Positions 1 through 13,300 of a stretch of DNA of 64,000 nt are shown piece after piece. Source of the stretch: Erigeron canadensis. Its lineage: Eukaryota > Streptophyta > Magnoliopsida > Asterales > Asteraceae. A program made the position numbers and the translations under genes. The notes under the pieces were generated by a model that did not search any database, was not told the origin of the DNA, and worked only from the letters and a program-made list of their open reading frames with translations. The DNA lies in contig NC_057761.1 in NCBI RefSeq assembly GCF_010389155.1, forward strand, positions 20,462,501 to 20,526,500, read 5' to 3'. Numbering within the stretch: position 1 is the stretch's first letter; every line of letters begins with the position of its first letter.

Positions 1-2841
1 GTACCTGAAAATGCGTTTAACAGCATGCAAGTGTGATTCTTTTGGATTTGCCTGAAATCTGGCACATAAACATGTTGCAAACATTATATCTGGTCGACTG
101 GCAGTTAGATACATCAGTGAACCAACCATTCCACGATATTCTTTTTGGTCCACTGGTTTTCCATTTGGGTCAGAGTCCAAATTTAATGGAGCTGAAATAG
201 GTGTGGTTTTTGATGGGATTGAATCAAATTTGTATTTTCTCAACAAATCTCTGACATATTTTTCTTGGTTAATAAAAATACCATCCATGGTTTGTTTAAT
301 TTGTAAACCTAAGAAAAATGTTAATTCACCCATTAAACTCATCTCATATTCTTGAGACATAATTTTTGAAAACCTTTTACACATTCCATCATCAGTTGAC
401 CCAAATATAATATCATCAACATAAATTTGTACCAGCAAGATATCACCTTTTTCTTTCAAGATGAACAAGGTATTATCTATTGCACCTCTTTGAAAACCAT
501 TTTTGAGAAGATGTTTAGTTAGAGTATCATACCAGGCTCTTGGGGCTTGTCGAAGACCATATAAAGCTTTGTTCAGTCTATATACCCAATGTGGATGCTT
601 TTCATTTATGAAGCCTGGAGTCTGCGTAACATACACTTCTTCTTCCAATGTGCCATTCAGAAACGCACTTTTTACATCCATCTGGAAAACCTTGAATTGT
701 AAGTGAGCAGCATAAGCCAAGAAAATTCTGATGGCTTCAAGTCTTGCAACTGGAGCAAAAGTTTCATCGAAATCAACACCTTCTGCCTGACAATAACCCT
801 TGGCAACTAATCTAGCTTTGTTTCTGACAACGTTGCCATCTTCATCCATCTTGTTCCGGTAGACCCACCTCGTTCCAATGGGTTCTCTCTTTAACCCTGG
901 AGGACAAGGAACAAGCTCCCAAACATTGTTCCTTTCGAACTGGTTGAGTTCTTCTTGCATAGCTTCAACCCAGCTTGGATCTGCCATAGCCTCGTCAATC
1001 TTCTTCGGTTCAATTAGTGATAAGAAGGTGACGTTCAAGCATTGATCACTTGTGGCTCTTCTAGTCTGAACCCCACTATCTGGATTGCCAATAATCTGCT
1101 CAATGGGATGAGCAGCAGTCCATTTAGTGTATTGACTAGGTTGGTGTAATACAACATCAGTGCAAGACACCTGACGATCTCCAACTGTTGCAGCAACAGG
1201 AGGAGAATCAGTCCAAACTACTTCAACTTCATCATTATTGTCAACTGAAGAGTTAACATGATTATCTTCAAACAAAGGTATCTCTTGAAGAACTGGAGAA
1301 GCTTGTAGTGGTTCTGATGTTGTTGTGGCACGCACATCAGATCCAATTACCAGTTTTTCAGGTAGGTTAAAACTGATAGAAGGATAGAATGAGGTGTCAC
1401 AGAAGTTCTTCTTTACCTTAACTGGTTCCAAGACTTGGTGTTTGGAAACATTTTCTGGTGTACTAACTGATTGATGAACCTGATCAGATACACCAAAATC
1501 AACTGGGACAACTGAAGATAAATCAAGGGTTGGTCTTTTGTTGATTGCTTCATTTGATTCATCGAACGTGACATGAATTGTCTCATGTACCTTTTGGAGT
1601 CTATAATTATAAACTCTATAGGCTTTTCTAATATTTGAATACCCCACAAAGACACCTTCGTCAGCTTTTGCATCAATTTTCCCAACTGACTGGAATCGTT
1701 TAAAATGTAAACTGGACAGCCAAATACATGGAAATATCCAACATTTGGCTTACGATTCCTGAGGACTTCATAGGCAGTCTTCCTATGTCTCTTGACATAA
1801 ACTGACCGGTTTTGGGTGTGACACGCAGTTGCTACAGCTTCAGCCCAAAAACAGGTGGGAAGACCAGATTCAGATAACATACTTCTGGCAGCTTCAATCA
1901 ATGTGCGATTCTTCCTTTCAACCACACCATTTTGTTCTGGAGAACGAGCTGACGAGAAGTTTTGAGAAACGCCAGTGTCAGTGCAAAATGTCTCCAATTC
2001 TTTATTCATGAATTCTGTACCGTTATCACTTCGCAACTGACAAACTTTCTTGGTAAACTTGAGCTCAATTCGCTTGATGAGAGAGATAATTTCACCAGAT
2101 GCATCACTCTTTGATCTGATAAATATCACCCAACAAAATCTGGTGTATTCATCGACCACAACCAAAGTGTACCTTTACCAGCTTTAGTTTGAACATTCAC
2201 TGGACCAAAAAGGTCCATATGAAGCATGTGAAGAGGTTCAGTGATGCTGAAATTCTGTTTGGTCTTGAAACTGGCTCTTTTCTTTTGCCCATTTCACACC
2301 CTGGACATGGCTTCTCCCTTTTAAAGGAAAACAAAGGTATCCCATCAACTAGTTGCTTTCTTGACAACTTGTTAATGTTTTTGAAGTTAAGATGGGATAA
2401 CCGTTTATGCCACAGCCAGTTGGTGTCCTCATCAACCTTGACATAGAAACAATGCTCTTTGGAGTAGGCTCCATGTTCATGATGTACACATTCCCTTTTC
2501 TTGGTGCAATCATTACTACCTTCCAATCCTTGTTAAAAACAGTGCCTTGAGCAATGTCGAACAGTACCCTATATCCATCATCACAAAGTTGACTGACACT
2601 TATCAAGTTATATTTCAAACCATTTACAAATGCAACCTTAGTGAATTGAATCTGCCCATTGTCAACAACACCATATCCTTCAGTTTTCCCACTTCCATCA
2701 TTACCAAATGTCACTGCAGGTCCATCACATGCAGTGAACTCTTCCAGCAGGGGCTTACATCCGGTCATAGTCCGGCCAGCTGCGCTGTCCAGATACCAAA
2801 TATTTTTGTTTCGATCGCCCTGCACACCCAAGTTAGTGATC
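1..2841 (-). pseudogene. Element A pol (protease, integrase, start of RT), frameshifted
   Basis: Polyprotein that would cut itself into protease, integrase and reverse transcriptase. In order: protease with WYLDSAAG; integrase zinc-binding segment with [10 protein letters not shown] and CPGCEMGK; integrase core with HMDLFGP, SDNGTEF and [12 protein letters not shown] (the D,D,E residues); then RT from about 1000 downwards. The reading frame is broken near 2470 (a T-run one base shorter than in B) and near 2165 and 1676, each at a one- or two-base indel. RT is still open at position 1, so the 3' end lies outside the window. The breaks may be sequencing errors rather than real mutations. Confidence 0.85.
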
Positions 2842-5239
2842 AGTTATTTTTGTGAACCCATCTTTTCTTGATGGGTCCACTGGACTTCTTCCGAGAAGTC
2901 CCATGTGCTTGACTAGGTGTTGAACTGGATGAGGAAACTGGAGGGTTCTCTCCAGTTTCTGGAATAAAAACAATTGGTTTCAGTGGAACATTGACCTCCT
3001 TTTTCTTTCGATGTATGCTCCTTTCTGAGCAGATTGTTTTATCTTTTGTTTTTGAGGAGGAGTTTTGACAATTTGTTTTTCAACAGAAGAGGATGCACCT
3101 CCTTCCAAATTCTTAATTCTGGCAGTACAACTTTGTACCTGCCTTGACAAATTTTGGATTTGATTTTCCATTCTTACCAAAATGTTTTTTTCTTCAGGCT
3201 GCTGGCCTTTGGACTTTGGCTCAGCGGGGGTTTTAGTCTTTAGAGTTGAGGACTCACTTGACTTATGAGGTAAGGGATTGTCACCATATTCTTTTTAACT
3301 GTAGCTTTAGCCTTCTTGGCTCCAGTTTTAACCTCAACAGGGTTGGTCTTAGTGGATTCAGATTTGATTGTGCCAGAGGAATCATAAGGTGTTTCAATTT
3401 TAACAGATTCTGGCAATTGGTGAATTGTGGGTAAAACAGCTGCCATCTGAAGATCACCAGATTTCCAGGCAGTTTTTTGAGCATCAATGGTTTTAGAAAA
3501 AGCGTCATAATTTTTACCAGATGCTTGAACCCAAGAATTAATAACCATATGTTCTTTTTCAAGATCAAATTTCAGTTTTTGGTTATCTCTTTCCAATGCC
3601 TCGTTTTTCAAATCTGACTCTTTAAGAGCCAACTGGACACTTTGCAAATCATTTACTTGACTTTTCATGTTGTTTAATTCAACCAAAACTGTTTCTAAAT
3701 ATCTTTCACAGTCAGTTCTCATGGTTTCAACAAATAACAAGTCATCATTCAATGATTCAGCAATATCCAATTTCAGTTCTGAATCAATTTCGATATCATA
3801 ATCCCTTACCTTCTTTAAAATGATATCAACCCATCTTCCAGATACAACATCATCCTTCACCACTGGTTGTTGACTCTCCAATGCCATGAAACACATATCT
3901 CTAATCTCTTCTTCATCATCAGATGAGTCATCAGAGAGTTCCCATTTCCCTTCAGTTTGAGCCATCATGCACTTGTTCTTTTCTTTCTCATTATTTTGTT
4001 CAAGAGACATGAGAGCAATCTGGGCCTTAAGTTTCTTGTATTTGGCCTTATAATCATCAGTTTTAACAAAGTTTGGGACAATAGGACCAGTTTGGTAGTT
4101 CATCTGACTAGATCTGCATTCCTTCATGAAATGGCCTTTCTTACCACATTTATAGCAGGTAAGATTAGCCTTATCCATTGAGATTGAATTGGAAGCATTA
4201 TTGGACCCATTAAATCGATTAGATTTATGCTTAAACCTATTAAAGGTTTTAGCAATCATGGCAACCAGATCATCATCGTCAGTTTCCTCACAACCATCAC
4301 TGAGATTAGTGGTTAGACCAGAGTTCAAAAAGTTGTTTAACATTTCCTTCATAGAATGTGACTGGACATTCTCAGTAGATATTAAAGCAGCACAAGGTTG
4401 CCCAGAAAAGTTGGCAGCCTTGGAACTCTGAGCATGGTTTAAAGCATCTTGTTCAGCGAGTAATCTTGCTGCATCATTATCTTCAGTAAATCTGAAGGCT
4501 CCATAAAGAGAGGCAAGAGTATGGCTATGCAAGGTCTTTCCTTGTCTTAAGACAAGAACCATGTGTGCCCATTTGGATGGCAAAACATCACAGAATTTTC
4601 AAGAAGAATATCCTTATCCTTCTCACTCCCAAGCCTCTAAGTTGATTAATTAGGCCAGTAAATTGGTATAAGTACCAGTTAACTTCATTGGGAAGAGCAA
4701 AGAAGGATTCATACTTCTTGTTGAGAGCAACCTTTCTAGTGACAATGGTGTCATTTCCTCCTTCAAACTGGAGAACTAATTCATCCCACATAGATTTTGC
4801 ACTTGGAAATAGCACAAGAGTAGGAATTAGTCCTCAGGTATAGCAGAAAGAATCATGGTTTTCAGTTTGGTATCAAGATCAACCAATCTGCGATCCTCAT
4901 CTGACCAATGTTCCTCAGATTTTTCAGTTTCCCTGGTGCCTCTTCTCCAGTGGGGTCGAGAAGAGGGCTAACACCACTGGACATGGGTGTATATGGCCCA
5001 TCCTTAAGGATTTCAACATATACCTCTCTATCCCACCAAAATGCAAGAGCATTCTAGCCTTCCATGTACCAAATGTCTCACCATTCCCATCGAATTTGGG
5101 AACAGGAGAGTTGGAGTAATGTACATGAACGTGGTTAGCTCCAGGAGTAGGAGGAGGAGGAGGGGGTAGTATTTAAAGGAGTAGCAATATTAGGATTAGA
5201 TTCATTTGGACCAGAACCATTCTCACCTTCAGCAGCCAT
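2840..5239 (-). pseudogene. Element A gag, frameshifted
   Basis: Copia gag (nucleocapsid/capsid precursor). The ATG at 5239 follows the PBS by about 40 nt, as in B. Recognisable are the UBN2-type gag domain (centre near 4600-5000), the CCHC knuckle CYKCGKKGHFMKEC near 4130-4170, acidic segments near 3910, and a lysine-rich C-terminus ending RWVHKNN. The longest open piece is 447 aa (3240-4583). Frame breaks near 4590, 4680, 4830, 4920, 5160, 3290 and 3010 are all tiny indels relative to B, whose gag is open throughout. Confidence 0.85.
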
Positions 5240-5282
5240 CGAAGCAGACTAGGTTATAGAATTGAAACAATTCAACCTGCCT

Positions 5283-5294
5283 GCTCTGATACCA
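5283..5294 (-). other. Primer binding site of element A
   Basis: Minus-strand TGGTATCAGAGC, complementary to the 3' end of plant initiator tRNA-Met, two bases after the LTR end. It fixes the element's orientation and LTR boundary. Confidence 0.9.
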
Positions 5295-5296
5295 CT

Positions 5297-6235
5297 TATT
5301 AGTCCCAACTATCACTAGATGGGTGCTGAAGACACCTCTATGTCGATGGTGAGTGAACTTTGCAACACGATCAATTAATCTGGATGTGACCAGTTAGTTT
5401 GATCGTTGTACCAGGTTAACTGGATTAAGTATTAAAGTGACAGAATGTTAATACATGCAATAATATAAATGACGAGTATATAAACTGGTGAGACAATATG
5501 TAATTTTCAAGTGTATTTTATTTATACTGTTTAAATAAAATACAAGGTTGTTGCGGAACCAAGATAATACAAGAATGTAAATATCTAACAACCATGAATA
5601 CAATTGATCTAAACTTGGAAATTCTCCTAAACAATCGAAACACTTAGAGTTGTGAAATGTTTTTTTTGCGATTGAGAGAATATTGCACAAGTTCACCAAT
5701 ATTGCAGAATATTGTATTTGCAAAGTTATTGAAACAGCTGTGCAAGGACCTATTTATAGTCGAAGATTGAGCATGGGGATCTCAACTTCGATGTACAAAT
5801 ATGGTTGACAGCACACAAAAGTATTGTTTAAATAATCCTTTGTGTGTGTTAATAAAGTAAGACAAAAGGTTACTTTATTCAACCACTCTACATCTTGTAT
5901 CTTATCCAAAGACAATATCATTGTCCGGTTAAAAGGATGTAGAGTAAAAAAGGTCCTCCTCGTAATCAGTGTAAAGCTTTGTAAGAGCATTTACACTGGA
6001 GGATTCTCCAGTTGATTGATTGGTAGATTGTCAACTGGGCTTCGCTGCCATTGCCAATCTTATTTCATTTGTGTCTTGACTTCAACTGGAAGGTCTCAGA
6101 TTTAGTCGTCTGATCTCAACTGGAGGAAGTCATCAGTTGCTAAACCTGTACAATGCAACTGGACTTCTAATATTTCGGACAATTCCTCATGCTCTCCAGA
6201 TGTCACTGGAGAGCTCCAGTTTAGTAAAAACTGGA
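5297..6235 (-). repeat. 5' LTR of element A (edge lost in gap)
   Basis: 939 bp that align with the 960-bp stretch 16170-17129 of B's LTR. About 21 bases are missing in small scattered deletions, mostly within 300 bp of the gap. A TATAAATAG promoter box lies at 5750-5758 (minus). The terminal TGTTAGG expected from B and F falls in the Ns. Confidence 0.9.
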
Positions 6236-6335
6236 NNNNNNNNNNNNNNNNNNNNNNNNNNNNNNNNNNNNNNNNNNNNNNNNNNNNNNNNNNNNNNNNN
6301 NNNNNNNNNNNNNNNNNNNNNNNNNNNNNNNNNNN
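6236..6335. other. Assembly gap of exactly 100 N
   Basis: One hundred Ns, the customary placeholder for a scaffold gap of unknown size. It sits exactly where element B's ORF3 end, polypurine tract and 3' LTR start should be. Confidence 1.
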
Positions 6336-6405
6336 CTCGTGCTCAGCTTTTGTGTAGCAGCTCGAATATCATCTGTTGTGGGTTCACATGGTTCTACCCA
6401 AGTCC

Positions 6406-9400
6406 TCAGATTTGCATCTCTTGGTAAGGCCTTTTGTTTTCTTCCTTTGGACTTGGGGATTCAACACTTTGTGACCGCCTTCTGACCTGCTCAGTTCTCT
6501 TGAGAATCCCTTCAGATCTGATCTCTCTGGCCTTTTCCACCGATACATTCAAACACTTTGCATCCAGTTCAGCCTCATCATCCTGGTAGTGTTTGTCCAG
6601 TTCTACTTCAAGCATCTCCTTCAGTGCATTGACTATTCTTGTATCTTCTTTGATCTTCTTGTATTCAACAAGTGTCAAGCCAAGGAGTTGAGCATCAGTG
6701 ATATCAACAAGAGGGTTTGAAAGATTTTTTCTTGATTCAACTGGTTTGCCTTCATTTGTTTCTTCCTTTCCTTGACCAGGTACCCACTCTTGCTAATTCT
6801 GGCTCTCGCTTTCAGTAACTGGAGGCAACAAATCGACATTGCCAGTTTCCAACATTGGTGCATCGGTGGCTGGTTCCAAAGATTCATCAGCAATGGCCTT
6901 TCCCTTGTCAACACTCCTACCACCACATCATCAAACACCTCAACCCTTGCTCACCAGCCTCAGTACTGGTAGCCATCTCTCCTTCCCCTTTACTTCTTCA
7001 CAAGAGTGTGAGGGGCATGTACCGACCTTTCCCCCTTGGCAGCATCTAGTCCCTGCCTGATGGCTTCAAAATCAGCATGACTAGAGGCAGGCGATCTAGA
7101 GGCTGCCATGATTGCATTGTCTTACACTCTTTGAAGACTCCACAAAGCATGCGAACTGTCCTCCAAAGATGATTTATCTCTTGAGATTGAGTCATTACAT
7201 TTCCACTTGTCTGCTCTTGACTCTTTAAAATTGTTTGAGAATGGAGAGATCATCTGAAGAGAGCCCAGTTGCAGGGACTTCCTGAGCACTGTCAGGCTCA
7301 ACCGCCCTTCCTTTGCCAACTTCAGTGGTCAGATCAGATATGGCAGTTGAATGTTCAGACACTTTGCTAGCCAGCGTATCCAGACTGCACCTCAACCGAT
7401 CAATCTCAGATGTTATTGGTGAGATCGACCTGGGGCACTGCAATCTTGGTGATCTCAGATATCACCTTTTCTATCAAGTTACTCTCACTGGCAGCCAAAG
7501 TTTCTTCGATCTTGAGACCCACTGAAGAGGCCAACCGACTCCCAAGCTCTGTCACATCTAGGCCAGTTTGCTACACAGCTCTTGCACCTGCCTTTCCAGA
7601 TTCTTAATATCAACCTCTGAAGATCTGACAGTATTGTTCAGCAGGTTGGATATTGAGGATGTGACTCCAGATTGAGTCAGTGCGAATGCCTCCCTTAAAG
7701 ATATTGCCAATTGATTGGAGGATTCCACTAACTCGTTCAGCTTGCCAAACACCAAGTCCTCATTAGCAGAGAACTTGTTAATCCCCAGGTCAACCACTTT
7801 AATATTTTGCAGATGATCCTTGTGGTACCTGGAGAGGGACTTGGTGTTCTTCTCCAGTGTCTTTTGAATCTCTTCCACCCTCGCAAGAAGGTTCGAGAGA
7901 TCGGTTTGAAAAGACACGAACTGGCTGTCCAATGACGGAGGAGAAGGTGTCACTGGACCAGCTGAGAAAGCTACAGGTGCAACTGGACGAGGTATGACAA
8001 TATCTGGTTCTCCAGTTGCAGTAGCATCAGTAGAGAGAAGAGGAGGGGTTGTAGAAATGAAAGGAAGAGATTCAATGTGGCGTTCATGCTGAGAATGCTC
8101 AGGTGTGAACGACGGCGACGGTGGGGTTAGGATGTGTCTATTTCTAGGCACACCCATAGAAGAAGGTGATTGGCGAGAGGTGAATATTGGAGGTATTTCT
8201 AAGCTTTGTACATGAGTTGGGGAAACTGAAACATGTGGTTCTTGGGGTTGACCAAGGAGAGAAGGGAGCTGATCAAGTATAGTCGCATCAGCCATCTCCT
8301 GGTCAGATTCTGTCTCAGATGAGTCCGAAGACTCAAGCTGAAACACACCCTCATTTATGCCAAGATCCATAAATGTTGGGGGTGGCTGAACAAGTTGTTC
8401 AGACTCCTGATGACCAGTTTGAGTTGCCTCAATGGTATCATCAGTTTGAGGATCCGTTGCCGAAGCATCTTCTCCCTGGACAGAGGTGACTGGTGCCTCA
8501 ACCACAACTGCTCTATCCTCAGTTGCAATATCATCGGCAGCGGCTTCAGAGACCACTATCACAGATTGTGACTGGTCAGGTGCAGCAAGTCCAGATCTTG
8601 ATCTCCTGCTTTTAGAGGATCTTCTTGCTTTAGGAACTGCCTGGACTCCTGCTTCTGCCACAGTTACAACTTCAGTAGACGAACCGGTGGGTCCCTCATT
8701 ATTTTGAGGCCCGCCCAGTTGCCTTTCTGATTCACCAGATTGTGGTGCATCAGTTTTAGAGAATGCAAAAATCATTCTCGGGGACATCTGGACTTCATCA
8801 GAAGTGGACACCAGGTTGTCCAGATTCCTCAACAGTTCTGGCACAGAGAACGAGGATTGCGTGTTGTTGTACTCGTCTCTGCCCAGAATCTGAATAAAAC
8901 AAAGGGACAGAAACCTTGAAAAGGGAACACAAGGACCCCTGTTACCCTTAACTTGAATACCAGGCTTCTGAACAAAATGCCTGCAAAATCCACCCTCAGC
9001 CCATTCCAAAGGCAGTACGCCATTTCTGCCTGGAAGGAGTTTATCTGGTCCAATCCACCAGAACTCCCTCCCAAACTTTCCACCAAGTGGACCATAAAGA
9101 ACTTCCAGGATGGTGAAAGCCCCTTCATTGTAATGGACCCCTTGGTCTTCAACACATCCCCCTCCACCATCTCCTTATTTCCCATATCAAGGAAGACCTG
9201 GCGGAAATTGATATTGGAGGAAATCACCACTGGAGTTTCATTATGTCTCCAGTAGTTGAGGTTAAGGGCTTCCCTCAACGTTCCAGTGGTGATGGTACAC
9301 GGGACTGACCCATCCTTTAGAGAAAAGGAGATGGATGAGCAGTCCTCAGAAAGAGAGGCAGTGTACCAGAACTCACACAAGTAATCATGGAATAGCTTGT

Positions 9401-9647
9401 GTGGATTCAAAGAGAAGGCATCGCTGAGGGGAGAAATCCGAAGAAAGGATTGGATTCTCCCGATAAGAGAGTCAGCGGCCTGGAGCCCTTGAAGAGATGC
9501 CATTGGATTATTTGGATTTAGTTTAATAAGCTTAGAGCTTATGGGAGCACCAGTGGCACGATTAACATTTTGTGATGGAATGTACTCAGCAGTGAGTAGA
9601 TTCACATCACGAGAACGAGATGAAGAAGAAGAAGATTTAGGAGCCAT
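6406..9647 (-). pseudogene. Element B ORF3: post-pol protein of unknown function
   Basis: ATG at 9647 (context CAAATGGCTCC). N-terminus: Ser-rich residues 4-13. Then a globular domain (about 50-260) with motifs YLCEFW (89-94), ITTGTLREALNL (119-130) and RVDFAGILF (218-226). Then a long Ser/Pro/Asp/Glu-rich linker, then a C-terminal region rich in heptad-like Leu/Ile spacing (8000-7100) and a charged tail ending at 6406. I see no signal peptide or membrane segment, so it does not look like an envelope protein. One-base deletions break the frame near 8945 and 7560, with more between 7450 and 6700. The homologous ORF in F is open across 8945 and 7560, so some breaks here may be sequence errors near the contig end. 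Intact length would be roughly 1,050 aa. Confidence 0.75.
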
Positions 9648-10344
9648 TTGTGAATTTAGATTTAGGGTTTTGGACTTAAAGAAGAAAGAGAGAAAAGGAT
9701 CTCGAATTGTGAATGATTGAAAGAGTAAATGAAGGAATTTTGAGAGAAGTAAATGAGACGGATATATTGGTGGGGGGTATATATAGGCAGTAAAAATATT
9801 GCCAAATATATACGAAAAGATATTTTAGTCTCCAAAAGTTTGAAATAATTTGTAAAAAGTTATTTTCCAAAATTTTGAGAATTCAAAAATATTTAATACT
9901 TCCCATCAAGCATTTAATGCTACGACGGCTGGTATTCACATTTACCCACTAACTTCACCAATACCCATAAAAAGTGCAGTACATTTCGGCAAAAGTCTTG
10001 ACACGTAAGACATGTCAGGTGACGTTCGTGAGTGCGAGGTTAGTACTCGAGTAACATCACGTGTCACAAGTATCCACCAAGTAAAACACAACGTTATGAA
10101 ATCTGGCTGACCACCATTTTGAGACAAGACCAAACTAGCAACCAAAAGAAAATTTAGATGCCAGTTTCAACTGATAACCTTCAGTTGCATTTTTCAATAA
10201 TTTATTTGAAAAATATTTTGAGTCTTTTCCCCCTAAAAATGTGATCCATTTGATCAATGACTAGTCTTTGAGTACATCAAGGCGTTCAATCTCCAACCAA
10301 TCAAGGATCACCTGGACCATCCTCAACTGAAGGGCCTCTTCAGT
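9648..10344 (-). promoter_or_regulatory. pol-ORF3 spacer with TATA box in element B
   Basis: 697 nt without an ORF between the pol stop and the ORF3 ATG. A TATATATA box preceded by GC-free sequence lies at 9778-9787, about 130 nt ahead of the ATG. Further upstream are a CACGTG G-box (10055-10065) and another ACGTG core. F keeps the TATA box but lacks about 270 nt of the upstream part. This suggests ORF3 has its own transcript; inference only. Confidence 0.5.
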
Positions 10345-13300
10345 TTAATGAGGATTTAACATACCCAGTTCACTGATGAGATGTTTAAAAGTCTTTTCAT
10401 CAAGAGGTTTTGTAAAAACATCAGCTAACTGTTTATCAGTGGGGATGAAATGTATTTCAATATCTCCTTTCATAACATGATCACGAATGAAGTGATACCT
10501 GATATCAATATGCTTTGTCTTTGAGTGCATCACTGGGTTGTGAGATATAGCAATAGCACTGGTGTTGTCACAAAAGATTGGGGTTCTTGTAAATTTCATG
10601 CCATAATCAAGTAACTGGTTTTGATCCAGAGAATCTGGGCACAGCAACTGGCCGCAGAAATGTATTCTGCCTCAGCAGTAGACATTGAGACTGAAGTCTG
10701 CTTCTTACTTGTCCAACTCACCAGTTTTCCCCCTAGGAAATGACATCCACCAGTTGTGGATTTTCTATCAATCTTACAACCTGCATGATCTGAATCTGAA
10801 TAACCCATTAGATCTAACCCTGAGCCTTTGGGATACCAAAGACCAAGGCTAGGGCACCCTTTCAGGTACCTGAAAATGCGTTTAACAGCATGCAAGTGTG
10901 ATTCTTTTGGATTTGCCTGAAATCTGGCACATAAACATGTTGCAAACATTATATCTGGTCGACTGGCAGTTAGATACATCAGTGAACCAACCATTCCACG
11001 ATATTCTTTTTGGTCCACTGGTTTTCCATTTGGGTCAGAGTCCAAATTTAATGGAGCTGAAATAGGTGTGGTTTTTGATGGGATTGAATCAAATTTGTAT
11101 TTTCTCAACAAATCTCTGACATATTTTTCTTGGTTAATAAAAATACCATCCATGGTTTGTTTAATTTGTAAACCTAAGAAAAATGTTAATTCACCCATTA
11201 AACTCATCTCATATTCTTGAGACATAATTTTTGAAAACCTTTTACACATTCCATCATCAGTTGACCCAATATAATATCATCAACATAAATTTGTACCAGC
11301 AAGATATCACCTTTTTCTTTCAAGATGAACAAGGTATTATCTATTGCACCTCTTTGAAAACCATTTTTGAGAAGATGTTTAGTTAGAGTATCATACCAGG
11401 CTCTTGGGGCTTGTCGAAGACCATATAAAGCTTTGTTCAGTCTATATACCCAATGTGGATGCTTTTCATTTATGAAGCCTGGAGTCTGCGTAACATACAC
11501 TTCTTCTTCCAATGTGCCATTCAGAAACGCACTTTTTACATCCATCTGGAAAACCTTGAATTGTAAGTGAGCAGCATAAGCCAAGAAAATTCTGATGGCT
11601 TCAAGTCTTGCAACTGGAGCAAAAGTTTCATCGAAATCAACACCTTCTGCCTGACAATAACCCTTGGCAACTAATCTAGCTTTGTTTCTGACAACGTTGC
11701 CATCTTCATCCATCTTGTTCCGGTAAACCCACCTCGTTCCAATGGGTTCTCTCTTTAACCCTGGAGGACAAGGAACAAGCTCCCAAACATTGTTCCTTTC
11801 GAACTGGTTGAGTTCTTCTTGCATAGCTTCAACCCAGCTTGGATCTGCCATAGCCTCGTCAATCTTCTTCGGTTCAATTAGTGATAAGAAGGTGACGTTC
11901 AAGCATTGATCACTTGTGGCTCTTCTAGTCTGAACCCCACTATCTGGATTGCCAATAATCTGCTCAATGGGATGAGCAGCAGTCCATTTAGTGTATTGAC
12001 TAGGTTGGTGTAATACAACATCAGTGCAAGACACCTGACGATCTCCAACTGTTGCAGCAACAGGAGGAGAATCAGTCCAAACTACTTCAACTTCATCATT
12101 ATTGTCAACTGAAGAGTTAACATGATTATCTTCAAACAAAGGTATCTCTTGAAGAACTGGAGAAGCTTGTAGTGGTTCTGATGTTGTTGTGGCACGCACA
12201 TCAGATCCAATTACCAGTTTTTCAGGTAGGTTAAAACTGATAGAAGGATAGAATGAGGTGTCACAGAAGTTCTTCTTTACCTTAACTGGTTCCAAGACTT
12301 GGTGTTTGGAAACATTTTCTGGTGTACTAACTGATTGATGAACCTGATCAGATACACCAAAATCAACTGGGACAACTGAAGATAAATCAAGGGTTGGTCT
12401 TTTGTTGATTGCTTCATTTGATTCATCGAACGTGACATGAATTGTCTCATGTACCTTTTGGAGTCTATAATTATAAACTCTATAGGCTTTTCTAATATTT
12501 GAATACCCCACAAAGACACCTTCGTCAGCTTTTGCATCGAATTTTCCCAACTGACTGGAATCGTTTAAAATGTAAACTGGACAGCCAAATACATGGAAAT
12601 ATCCAACATTTGGCTTACGATTCCTGAGGACTTCATAGGCAGTCTTCCTATGTCTCTTGACATAAACTGACCGGTTTTGGGTGTGACACGCAGTTGCTAC
12701 AGCTTCAGCCCAAAAACAGGTGGGAAGACCAGATTCAGATAACATACTTCTGGCAGCTTCAATCAATGTGCGATTCTTCCTTTCAACCACACCATTTTGT
12801 TCTGGAGAACGAGCTGACGAGAAGTTTTGAGAAACGCCAGTGTCAGTGCAAAATGTCTCCAATTCTTTATTCATGAATTCTGTACCGTTATCACTTCGCA
12901 ACTGACAAACTTTCTTGGTAAACTTGAGCTCAATTCGCTTGATGAGAGAGATAATTTCACCAGATGCATCACTCTTTGATCTGATAAATATCACCCAACA
13001 AAATCTGGTGTATTCATCGACCACAACCAAAGTGTACCTTTTACCAGCTTTAGTTTGAACATTCACTGGACCAAAAAGGTCCATATGAAGCATGTGAAGA
13101 GGTTCAGTGATGCTGAAATTCTGTTTGGTCTTGAAACTGGCTCTTTTCTTTTTGCCCATTTCACACCCTGGACATGGCTTCTCCCTTTTAAAGGAAAACA
13201 AAGGTATCCCATCAACTAGTTGCTTTCTTGACAACTTGTTAATGTTTTTGAAGTTAAGATGGGATAACCGTTTATGCCACAGCCAGTTGGTGTCCTCATC

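Larger units (their letters stand above)
1..6235 (-). mobile_element. Element A: partial Ty1/copia (SIRE/Maximus-type) retrotransposon
   Basis: Read on the minus strand it runs 5' LTR, PBS, gag, protease, integrase and the first part of reverse transcriptase, and leaves the window at position 1. Domain order PR-IN-RT is that of Ty1/copia. It matches 10866-17129 (element B) almost base for base; most differences are one- or two-base deletions in A, densest in the LTR beside the gap. The LTR lacks only its first few bases (the TGTTAGG end) where the Ns begin. It may be a second tandem copy sharing an LTR with B, or the same locus assembled twice; the error pattern favours the second. Confidence 0.9.

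Noticed and set aside
503..706. Plus-strand ORFs inside elements A and B (also 1829, 2189, 11367, 13274, 15561)
   Set aside because: Antisense shadows of pol and gag; they repeat identically in A and B.
1..6235. Element A as a clearly independent insertion
   Set aside because: No distinct flank or target duplication, and its differences from B look like sequencing errors.
6406..9647. ORF3 as a retroviral envelope gene
   Set aside because: No signal peptide, fusion peptide or transmembrane helix visible.
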